Shown here: in pieces, positions 42,501 through 54,500 of the stretch | Layout: each line of letters begins with the position of its first letter | How positions within the stretch are numbered: the first letter of the stretch is position 1 | Origin: Agrypnia vestita | Taxonomy: Eukaryota; Arthropoda; Insecta; Trichoptera; Phryganeidae | Reading direction: 5' to 3' | Length of the DNA: 64,000 nucleotides | Assembly (NCBI GenBank): GCA_016648135.1 | Contig: JADDOH010023184.1 | Coordinates: 1 to 64,000, forward strand | Notes under the pieces: model-generated | Databases searched by the model: none | Seen by the model: only the letters and a program-made list of their open reading frames with translations | Told to the model about the DNA's origin: nothing | Translations under genes and position numbers: made by a program

Positions 42501-45500
42501 CTTTAAGGTAAGTGATATCAACTGAGTGGTATACTGTTTAATCCTTGGTCTGATCTGATCTGGTTTGAAAGGCCTGAACTATCGCCTGACTTATACCAAA
42601 CTTCTGATACCACTGAAGGAGCGTGTACCTCTCCTTAACGATTATCCTGAAGATAATGGCCTGTGTGAAATGAAAGATGCTTCCTTGTTTAAGCCTTTAT
42701 TGATTCTAAATTATATAGAGAACTCAAAAGGTGCAAGGCAAGGCTACTATGCAGCCATTCTGGGAATTCAATTTTCAAATAAGTAACAACATAGGCTGCA
42801 ACCAATATGTTTCTGTAAATTGATAAATGTCTTTTAGGTCATTGGAAACAAAGATGAATTTATCAATATGCACGAATAGAATTTACCAAATATATCGGGT
42901 GTTAGACCTCTTTCCATTTAAAAAAAACAGTCGAATTAGTATGTGAAAGCCGTGTATACGAGGCACATTGTTTCATTGTGTTGGTATTTATACCCATAAA
43001 CACCAACACAACAAATAAATGTGTATTGTACCCACGGCTTACACTTACTAATTCCATTATCTTTCTTAAATAGAAAGAGGTCTACTTGTAACATAATATT
43101 ATTTTATGATCAATTCTAATGGTATATATTTTACAATTTTCCTGATTCTAATTTTGCTTTAACGGTGACTCCTCTTCCAGAGAGCACTACTTGGAGAAGA
43201 TAGCCATCTACCTATCCCGCTGTGGCTTGCAGTCCAACTCTGAACTGATAGAGAAGGGCTATCCAGATCTTGGCTGGGACCCTGTGGAAGGAGAGAGATA
43301 CCTAGATTTCTTGCGTTTCTGCGTTTGGGTAACTCTTGACTTATTACTTAGACCAAGTATTATTTATAAAACAAAACAATTGTAACCTTCCATAGAATTG
43401 CATTAGTCAAAGAGTTAAAATCCACTTGAACGTAATACAAAATAGAATCTGACTTCTCGGAAAATCGCAAGTCATGTTCTTCTCTCTAACCAAATTCATT
43501 TTTTTATTTTATTCATTACAAGTTAATGTACTCAATATTGTACACATAATATATAAATGTTATATTTACAGAACTATTGAGAGCTATCTAAAAATTTCAA
43601 CAAAATTCGTGCCCAACATGATTATGAGCTTCCAAGCCACACACAATTTCACATTTCCTTAATTTCAGGTCAATGGGGAAAGCGTGGAGGAAAATGCCAA
43701 TCTCGTTATCCGACTTCTGATCCGCCGGCCAGAGTGCCTCGGTCCCGCCCTGAGAGGAGAGGGTGAAGGTCTTTTAAAGGCCATTGTGGACGCCAATACC
43801 ATGTCCGAAAAGATCGCCGACAGGCGCAAGCTGGCCGACACCACCCACGGTGGCAGTGAAATGCATGTGAGTCTGACAGCTTATGATTCGATTATGATAA
43901 CAAACACAAAAATATTGTTAACAAAAAGCCTAGTTTTAATTCATCAGATTCCATTGGCAGATCCAATTGGCAATGACTCTTATTTGGGGAATAAATAGTA
44001 ATTTGTCAACCCATGACCAAATTAATCTTAAAAATATTAAATATTTAAACTTCAATCTATTTGTGTGGAGGGTATCAAGTAATATCTTGTCATGCAGGTA
44101 TCGGAGTTCAACCATCCACTTCCTGAATCAGAAGACGATGAGGATTACATAGACACGGGAGCGGCCATCTTGTGCTTCTACTGCACCTTGGTCGATCTCT
44201 TGGGAAGGTGTGCCCCGGATGCCGGTGTTATTGCACAAGTATGTACATATTGTGTTTTTATTTTTACATTCAATGTCAAGTGTTTTTCCTTGAAAAAATT
44301 CTGACTTTTTCAGTTATTCCAGTAATTTAGAAGTTGATTTTGACAAATGCTTCAATAAAAATAATAAAGTAATAAAACTAATAAAGCTATAATATAATAT
44401 CTATTATATATTGTATAAAGGGCCTGCAAAGATGTGAACGCAGGTGTATGTAAATTTTCAAAGATGCAAAAATCAATGTCCAAATATTGAAATTTATTTC
44501 TGCATATGCTAAAACCAAAGTTGTACAGGAATTTAAAATTTGACAGCAGAGTGTAAGCTTAGTTTATACAAAAATCATTTATTTTTATATTTATTGTATA
44601 TTAATAGTCTTGAAAGATTATAAAGTATGCGTCTACCACTAATTTCAAACTGAAAAAGCAAAAAAATGAGTGTCCTAAACATTTTGGATAGAGGCAAGTC
44701 CCAAAGGAAGATAAAAATTACCTACATTAGTAATGAAAGAAAATAGAGTTTTTTTTTATGTTTCAAAACTAAATATTAACAAAAAATATTTAAATTCCTA
44801 ACAATAATGTTTTATTGTAGGGAAAGAATGAGTCACTACGAGCTAGGGCTATTCTGAGGTCTCTAGTTCCACTAGATGATCTACAGGGTGTGCTGAGCTT
44901 ACGGTTCACACTTCTCAATCCCGCTGCTGGTGAAGAAAGACCTAAATCTGGTATGAATGTACTGTATTTTTTTATCTTTAAGTGGTCATATTTAACAAAA
45001 TTACAATGTGACGAACAAGTTATGCCATCACTTGTTCGTTATGTTGTAATTTTGTTACAACATCACACATACTCAACATTCATACTCCATACATGTTGAA
45101 AATGTTTTCTACTGGAATAAATTACAAAGTGCCTTGCATATTTTCAGTGTTTAAACACATTTTCCATCAATTTTTCAATTAAAAAATTGCATTAAAAGTG
45201 ACACAGCCGACAGCAGAATATCAACGTTAGGAAAAAAAGGAATGATTTATTTCCAAAATTGAAAATATGTAATTGGAAATTTGTTTTACACATTTTGACA
45301 TCAGAAATCAAACACGTTTCTATATCTAATCGATCTCATAGTTAACTAGAATAGCATAGCAAAGCAATACATATTTGTTTTCAGTTCAGTGGTAGTATTG
45401 TGGTGTTTATTATTTTATTTTTTCAGATATGCCATCGGGTCTTATTCCTGGGCATAAGCAGAGTATTGTGCTATTCCTGGAGAGAGTTTATGGCATTGAA

Positions 45501-48500
45501 ACTCAAGATTTATTCTTCAGACTCCTAGAAGAAGCCTTCTTACCAGACTTGAGAGCTGCCACCATGTTAGATAGGGTAAATTATTAAACTAAGCTAAGCT
45601 AAGAAACGAAGCATAGCTATGTTCTATATATTATTAATACAGAACATAACTATGCTGGTAGTTGATTCTTCCATGTAGTTAGTAGTTTATGAATACAAAT
45701 TGATGACTTTATACTTATGTAGCCTGTTTGTATATTCATATTCATTCATATTGTATATTCAAAAGGTATGAAATATTGACAACAGATGCTGAACCTAAAT
45801 TTTTCAAAATTTCCCTGTGTAACTTTGTGAAAGGCCACATAAAATTATGTATATTTAAAAATGATAATACTGTTTATTTTCTCTATTTGTTATTTATAAC
45901 AATTCTAACTTTTTCGATGCTGACTCATCATCTTGAGTAGTACATATTACTAATACTAAACTTAGGACTAAAGGACAACGTGACGAATGGGGGGGAGTTT
46001 AGAGTCAAGTGTGCATAGGGGCGTGCCATGCTCTACCAGTTTACCGCCTATGTCTTTTTCTGCACCTCAACTCTGGTAGAACCATGCTGCTTGCTACAGT
46101 TCTCAGTAAATGGCAGTCCAAATTCTTCACAGCATTTTTAAAATCGAAAAACTAAATTATTCAAACAAATAAATATAAATAAAATGGATATTTTATACGA
46201 ACCGTATATTTTACTGAGAAGCAAATCTCGACCTTTCACTGAAGTCTTATTCATACATTAAGCAGTAAAATGTATGGTTTGTATAAAATATCCATTTTAT
46301 TTAACACATATATATGTCCAACGACCGTAATAATAGCCTCAACTCTTCAATAAGTAAATAAAATCATTTCAAGTACTTTGAGAACGCGACTGTTATCAAC
46401 TTTTGTTTTCAGAATGATGGTTGTGAGTCAGACATGGCCCTCTCTATGAATCGCTACATCGGAAACTCCATTCTGCCGCTTTTGATCAAGCACTCCATGT
46501 TTTACAATGAGGCTGAGAATTACGCCAGTCTGTTGGATGCCACGCTTCACACAGTATACAGGTATGTGTTCTGTCTTGATGCTGGCCGCAACTTGCATGA
46601 ATTTAAAAATGGGTGCTAGTTTAAAGATGTGTAAAAATGATGAATGAAACAGAGTTATTATCAATAATGATGTTACTTTGATTATTCGATAATTTTTGTT
46701 ACAGATTGTCCAAGAATCGAATGTTGACCAAGGGTCAAAGAGAAGCTGTGTCTGATTTCTTAGTAGCTCTCACTTCCCAGATGCAGCCATCCATGTTGCT
46801 GAAGCTTCTTAGAAAATTAACTGTGGATGTGTCCAGACTTTCAGAGTATACCACCGTCGCTTTGAGAGTATGTTTCATTTGTATTTTTGGTCTCGGAACA
46901 AATAAAGAAACCTTTTTCATTGCTAGCTTGAATTTTAATATGTGTAATGCTTATTTATTGTTAATATTAATGATTATGACATGTGTTATGATGATGAAGA
47001 GTATAACCGTGTATCTGATATATTCTCCAGCTGTTAACCCTTCACTACGAGCGCTGCGCTAAGTACTACGGCTCCACAGGAGGCCAGGGTCTTTACGGCG
47101 CATCTTCAGATGAGGAAAAGCGATTGACCATGATGCTGTTCAGCAACATTTTCGACTCCCTTAGCAAGATGGATTATGATCCAGAGTTATTCGGTAAAGC
47201 CTTGCCCTGCCTCACCGCCATTGGTAAGTAACTTCTACAATTTAGTAATTTAGTAATTTCTACAATTTTAAAGCTATACAATAACTAAAATACAGGGTAT
47301 TACAGAAGTAGCAGAGTTTTCTTGGTATTTAAAATGAACATATTTTCAGGATGTGCCTTACCACCTGATTACTCACTCTCCAAAAACTACGATGACGAGT
47401 TCTACGGAAAGGAAACTTCATCAGGTACATTTGCATTCTATAAAAAAATGTATGTATATTAAATACATATCCTCTAGAAACATGTGTGTTTTAACCTTTG
47501 TGTTTTATTATAATTATATTATTTTGACTCAAGGCGGACCAGATAATCCACAATACGACCCACAACCGATCAACACAAGCTCTGTGGCCTTAAATAATGA
47601 CCTCAATACCATTGTACAGAAGTTCTCTGAGCACTATCACGATGCTTGGGCCTCAAGGTAATATAAAAATTTATTATTCAGATAATAAATTTGGTCTCTG
47701 CTTTGTTTTCTACTTGTCCAAGCAGCTAGATGAGGTTGCCGAGGAGAGTGATAGGGATGAAATTAAGGAAACAAGTTGTTGTATTAGAAAAATCATCATT
47801 ATGGAACCGTCTCTTTTCATGGTGAGATGAGCATGCAACAGAATGCCAGTGGAACTGTTACCTCCACCAGATTTTCTCAGGAGGAAGATCCTCAGTAGTT
47901 CATCCCAAACAAAGCTGTAGAAATTAAATGCAGAATGTGTGTGAAGAAAGACGTAGCCTGCAATAGGTGAAATAGTAAAAGGCAGGATTTGGCAGGGGCG
48001 TGCAGTGAGAACATTGAAGCATGACATTTACATAAGCCATATGCTTTGAAAAAAATGTATTATAGGATATATCTCGTAATATTCCTATCACAATTATTAT
48101 CATATTATTAGGTATAATATTTTATTTTGATGTATTTTTTCCAAAATATATATCTGTGTAAAAGTTATGCTTCAATGTACTCACTGCACGCACATGGGAT
48201 TGAGTTCGCACAGGGAAGAGAGTAATATCTGCAGGAGGGCACTATATTTTCCTCAGAGTCCTAGAGAGTGACTGAGCAAAATTTAGAACGGATGGCAATT
48301 AACAAAATACATGTTTATATCATGGGCTGCTGATTGGGCAGCTATGGGGAAGGGAAAGGGGATTGGTGTAGGATTGTATAGAAAACAACAGATATTTTTT
48401 TATTATTTTTTTTTTAAATAGAGATGCGAAAACGGAATGCGTGTCACATCAATATTCTTACTATTTTAAAATAGGACTAACTTGCTAGTCTGGAGTGAGG

Positions 48501-51500
48501 TTCGAACCTGCGAACTTTGGATCACGAGGCGAATGTCCTAACCACAAGACCAACAAGCTACTCGTTTTTGTATACATATATGTTTGTATTGTAACATACC
48601 TAATAAAAACATAAAATTAACAATAATAACTTTAATACTGTATTTTATTGATTTTGTTACACATTATTTTTATAGGAAATTGGAAAATGGTTGGGTATAT
48701 GGAGAAAATAGGTCCGAATCACAAAAGTGTCACCCGAGACTCAAACCTTACAATATGCTGAATGATTATGTAAGAAAATTATGATTTTGTCTAAAATATA
48801 TTAATAGAATTGTTAATGTTGCAAATAATTATTAGGAGTAACAAATTTGACGGGTGAAAAAGTTTTTTTTTAACATTTGTAATTTTTAATTTTTAGGAAA
48901 AAGAACGCTACAAGGAACCAGTGAGAGAATCTCTTAAAGCGCTATTGGCCATAGGCTGGTCTGTTGAACATTCTGAAGTGGACATTCCAACATCGAATAG
49001 AAGCTCCATGCGACGACAATCTAAAAGCAATGTGGTACAGTATTCATCAATCATTTCACAATTTGTTGGCTATTTATTTCTAAAACCCCGTAGATTTGAT
49101 GTACATAGTTGTAGCCTTTTCAATATATGTTAACAAACTAAATGCACAGAGAGCATTATAGGTATCATTTTCACTTAACTTATATAAATCACATAGAAGA
49201 AAAAATGTATATGCTTAACTTTCATAGTAAACCTCTTTAATTAAAACAACATCAGTCCATATAACACTTGTTAACTGTTTAAATAATAAAAAAATATCAA
49301 TAATTAATATTTAATAAAGTAATTTACTTTGATCTTGTGTTCAAAACATAAAATGATAACAATTCAAAGATACAAATAATATCAAAGTTATTATTGCATA
49401 TGTAGTTGTTTTTACTTTATGTTTTTTTACGTTTACAATATTTTTCAGTGACTTTATTTTCTTATTAAAGAGGGTTTACCAATCTAATTACTTTGTAGAA
49501 CATTTACATTCCAAATAGAACTTAACAGCGTCTTAATATCCTACCTTAATACTGCCGTAATTAGCAAAACGGCCATAAATTTTTACAAAAATGTGAATAT
49601 TATAATCAAGGTTTGTGTTTAATCTCTGACTGAGACTTGGTCTGAATCGCAATCAACCAATGAGATGTTTCAACTTGGTCACAATGATCTTCCATCTGAA
49701 TAGAAGTGTTCCTCTCTTATCGCAACTTATCACATAAAGCATATTTGATCCTTTGATATGGATCTGAAGGAAATATTTCCTTTGTCACAGATATCACCAA
49801 AATGATTTATAAAATGTTAGAAATAAAAGAGGTGCTTCTCCTTTCATCTTTTTATTGTATTGTCAAACCACGGAAGAAAAATATAAACTAAAAACAAATG
49901 CACAACAAAAATGCCACATTCCTTCCTTGTAAAATCACAGATGTCTCCCTCGGGCGCGTTAATCACAATTATTGATAAACAATGTAAATGGTTTTGGCCG
50001 TGACCCAAAGTGGTAGCTCGAACAGTTTGTTAAAATTGCGTTAAGTACAGAAATGGGTTATTTGCTAGTGGAGGTCTTGAACATATACTACTTTTCTACT
50101 ATTATTGTGGAATAAAAATAATATGTTATCCCTGTTATATTTAGCGAACTCCTAATTATTTTTAATACAGATTAGTTCACTGTTTTTTTTGTCACATATT
50201 TATATGTTTTTAATTTTTCATGCTTCCTCGACCTTAGTTGTTGTCCCAATCATCAAATGCTCAGATAATCAGGAGTTAATTGATAAATTATAATAATAGT
50301 GATGGTACTAAGTATAGTGGCATCTTTCTGTCGCACTAATTATTGATAATACAAACAATCTTACATGTGACTTATTTCTATTGCATTGAATATCTAATTT
50401 GAAAATGATTGATTAGAGAGGTTCTATGATCACAAACTCTGCTAAATAGAAGAATATGGTGGGTATCTCTGATTTTTTTCAAAGGCTATTGTTCCTGGTA
50501 TAGTTAAGTACCCTGATTTTAAAAATGGAACCAAATTGATTAGGTCGTAAGCATTAATTTTTTTGTTTTTTATGTTTACAGTGTTAACTTTGTGGTTGGA
50601 CATAATTATTTATTTGAAAAAACTAACAAACTTTGTAAAAACCACACCGATTGTTGTATAATGCATCTCAATTGTCACATTTGCCATTTGAGATGCATTA
50701 TACACGGATATTATTAGTTTACGCAAACCATAGATAAGAGAGAAACATAATGAATACAGGAACTTATGAGATTAATGTAATTACATATTTTAATACTATA
50801 AGAATATAATTGGCGAATATGGTAACTTATAAAATTTTCGCAAAAGCTATGTATTTTTGGGTTAGGTTAGGTGATTAAATAATATTAGTTGATTATTTCG
50901 CAATGTTTTTATCTCGTCTATGGTTTGCCCTTTATCCTTAGATAGAGTGATTCAAATGTCAAAGTGTGTGGTGAAAATTTCGAAACTTTAAAGTTTAATA
51001 ACTTTTTTAATACTTTTGACCCAATCGATTTCATTTCATTTCTGAAATCAGGGCATTCAACTTTACCTGTGATACTTTGCCTTGAAAACATAGGAGATAC
51101 CCACCATATTCTTCAATTATTCCGCAAACTGATTCAGTCTGATAAACCAATTAAAAAGGAAAAATACCCAGTTACATTACTGTTGTTTTGTTGTCATTCC
51201 ATGTTTAAAAATGTGTTCTGTTTTTAAACCTGTTTTGTTTTTCCACCTTCCATATTCGAACCTGTGTTTCATATTTTAACTTGTGTTTCATGTGTAATAT
51301 TGTCTTTCACCTGTCCTCTACACAAATGACACCGACCTCAACTGAAACCTGGCAACATACAGCCAAGATTGGGTGACCCTATAGAGGTATTGAATTTTTC
51401 ATCATTCTGAATTATTATTCATAGTGTGAAGCTTTTATGTAGTAAAATAGATGGTGATGCAAAATAAATCAAAGGTCATTGTTATATTTTATAGATTTTT

Positions 51501-54500
51501 TAGACAAATCTAAACAGGGCGTTCACTTATTGCACGGAAACACTGATGCAAAATTTACACACAACTATAAATTATTAAACGAGATGAGTGTAGGAAGATT
51601 CTTGAGGAGGCCGAGACCCACCAAGGGTTGTGCCAAGAGTGATGATGATAAATTATTAAAATAGTGAAAAGAAATACACATAATCACACAGTTGTACTGC
51701 ACATAAATATAATCAATCAATCAGTCCAATGTAAATACGCACCCAATGCACTATTAGGTGCGTATTTACATTAACAATAGACTCACAATGTGCTGTCCTG
51801 TTTGTGTCAAAATAAATAAACTATTGATAGGGATTCCTGAAATACCGTGATTTGGGTTGCTCACAATTTCGCAATTCTGCATGTTCGTAATCTCACGAGT
51901 TTCATATTTTGTGTTCCGTCTCGACGCCTGGAATCCATTATGAGAGAACAGCCTGCTGTTTCGGCACTTATTCACGCGTTCCTACCCCCTCTGATTCCCT
52001 GTTTGCGACAATTTACTCCCGCTGGTATCCCTGTTTCCGGTTGCGTCGGCGCAACGGTTTTTCTTTCATATGACGTCGCTGTTTCGCGCCATTTGCACGC
52101 GTCTAGACACGCCAACTTTTGTTGTGATTTTTTTTGTGTTTCTATTGCAATCTACCCCCTTAATTTTGATCCCTAGTTAACAAACATTAGACTATACAAA
52201 TTTTTAACATAGTGCAACAGGACGTTGATAATTTAGTGTAAATCCCGTGAATTTCGTCAAACGTCAAATTTGTTAACAAGATGGCGGACGAGCAAGCTCG
52301 TTCGCCGGTATCCTCGAATGACGGATCTTCTTTCGAAGAACCGAGTCGAAAGAGACGCCGCGTAGCATACGACCCGCGTGTAGACCACCTGCTAAAACAG
52401 GTGACTGCTCTGACGGAGGCCTTGTTAGCAGGCGGCGCGGCTCCTGCATCAACAACGCCGCCAACGCCGGAAGCCGCGAGCGAGCCCAGCGTGGAGGACG
52501 CGAATGCGTCCTTTATTCAGCCGCCGCCGAGCCTCAGAAGGGCGAAGAATACGCTGGAGTTCGGCAAGCTCAGCACGGTCGTGAAGGAGCCGCCAGTACC
52601 GAGAGCGAACCCGAAGCGGATCGAACAGACCTCGAAGTTGCAACACTTCGATTCCGACGAGTGGTCAGGCGTTCGCTATGCGGAAACGCAGAGAACCTAC
52701 GCGGCGACTCCCACATCTGTGGAATTGTCGGTGAACGACGACTTGAGAAGGATCGATAACGCGCCGACCCATACTGGCTTGCTGAAAAGATCGCTCGCCG
52801 CGCTTTCAAACGCCTTGCTCGCCCAGAGGGAGACCCTGAGATACGGGATGCAATTGCTGGTGAATTGGATCTCTTCGAGCGGATTCAGTCGATGTTCACC
52901 AGCGATGCTCCGTACAATAAGGTTTCGGACGACATCCTGCAGATTGTGTGCGGCAGACGGGCAGAGTGTATACTGAACCGGCGAAAGGCCATATTGGAGG
53001 GCTTCAAAGACCCTTTCGTGCGAGAAGGTGCGGCCAAAATCCCTCCAAGCTCGGGATACTTGTTCAATAGGGAAGAGCTATCGGCGTATATCCTAAAGAA
53101 TGGGGGGGCCAGGAGAAGGTGATGGTCTCGCCCGCAACCCGAAACCTGGCCCAACCGTCAACATCTCAGCCCCAGCCGTCAACTTCTTCCGTTCAAGGCA
53201 GACCACGGCCGAAAACCCGCTGGTGACCGTAGCCGCAGAGGTAGAAGATGACGCGAGGCTGAACAACCAGTTCTGGGGAGGACGCTTGAGGAGGTTCCAA
53301 AGCACATGGAAGGAGTTCGGGGCACCACCTATAGTGCTGAGAATCCTCAAGGGCGCGAGAATCCCCTTTGTGGCCAAACCTCCGTTAGTCTTCCCCACCA
53401 GGCAGCTGTTGAGCAGCTTCAGCACGAAGGAGTCTCGAGACATGTCGAGTCACATTCAGGCCCTGAAGATGTCAGGCGTGCTGGAAAGAGCAGATCATTC
53501 TCCGAGCTTCATCTCAAATCTGTTTCTAACTCCGAAGTCGGACAACTCCCTAAGGCCGATATTCAACCTGAAGGCGTTGAAGAGAGGAATAAGGACCGTA
53601 GTCTACCTGGACGACTTCCTTCTGGCCAATCAGTCAAGGGACCTGCTAGCGACCCAGGCAGTAGAGACGGTCAATCTGTTCCAGCATCTGGGTTGGTGCA
53701 TCAACCGCGACAAGTGTGTCCTTATACCTACCCAAAAGCTGGAGTTTCTGGGCATAACTTGGGACACCGAAGCCAACCAGAAATCCCTCTCGGACCGCAA
53801 GTGCTCTGGCCTTCGCCAAGTACTGCGCCGCCCGATCGAGGCCGGCAGTTGCTCCCCCAAGCAGGTTCTAGGCCTCTTGGGAAGCCAACCAGAAATCCCT
53901 CTCGGACCGCAAGTGCTCTGGCCTTCGCCAAGTACTGCGCCGCCCGATCGAGGCCGGCAGTTGCTCCCCCAAGCAGGTTCTAGGCCTCTTGGGGAGACTC
54001 AACTTCGCAAACTTCGCCACCCCTCGGGGTCGTTTGCATTGCCGAAGACTGCAGAGATTCAGCCGCCAGCTGCAGAGGCACGAGCCATCCAGACAAGTGG
54101 AGCTTCCTGCCGCGGTTCGGCAAGACCTAGAGTGGTGGTTGGAGGCCGTAGGGGAGTCCTGCCCAATACACGAAGCCCCCTTCTCCCACTTCCTGACTAC
54201 AGACGCAGCGGACGCAGGTTGGGGCGGCCAGGTGGACGACAAGACGATATCAGGCCAGTGGACCCCAGAGCAGATGCGGTGGCATTCCAACCAGAAAGAA
54301 GCCTTCGCTGTTTACGCAGTGATCAGGGATCACGCTTACCTGCTAAGAGGAACGAAGACCCTACTGCAGACAGACAACAAGACAGTAGTGACTTACATCA
54401 ACAAGGAGGGGGGGACAAGATCATTGGGCCTTCTGAAGATAACTCGAGACCTCCTAGAGTTTATCGACCAGCAGGAAATATCTCTGACAGCGCAGTACAT

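Noticed and set aside
48480..48564. Genuine tRNA gene on the minus strand
   Set aside because: A and B boxes are recognisable but the acceptor and anticodon stems do not form, and the sequence runs on into a repeated body.
50964..51227. 87-codon frame in intron 54
   Set aside because: No family resemblance, no splice context, composition as expected by chance.
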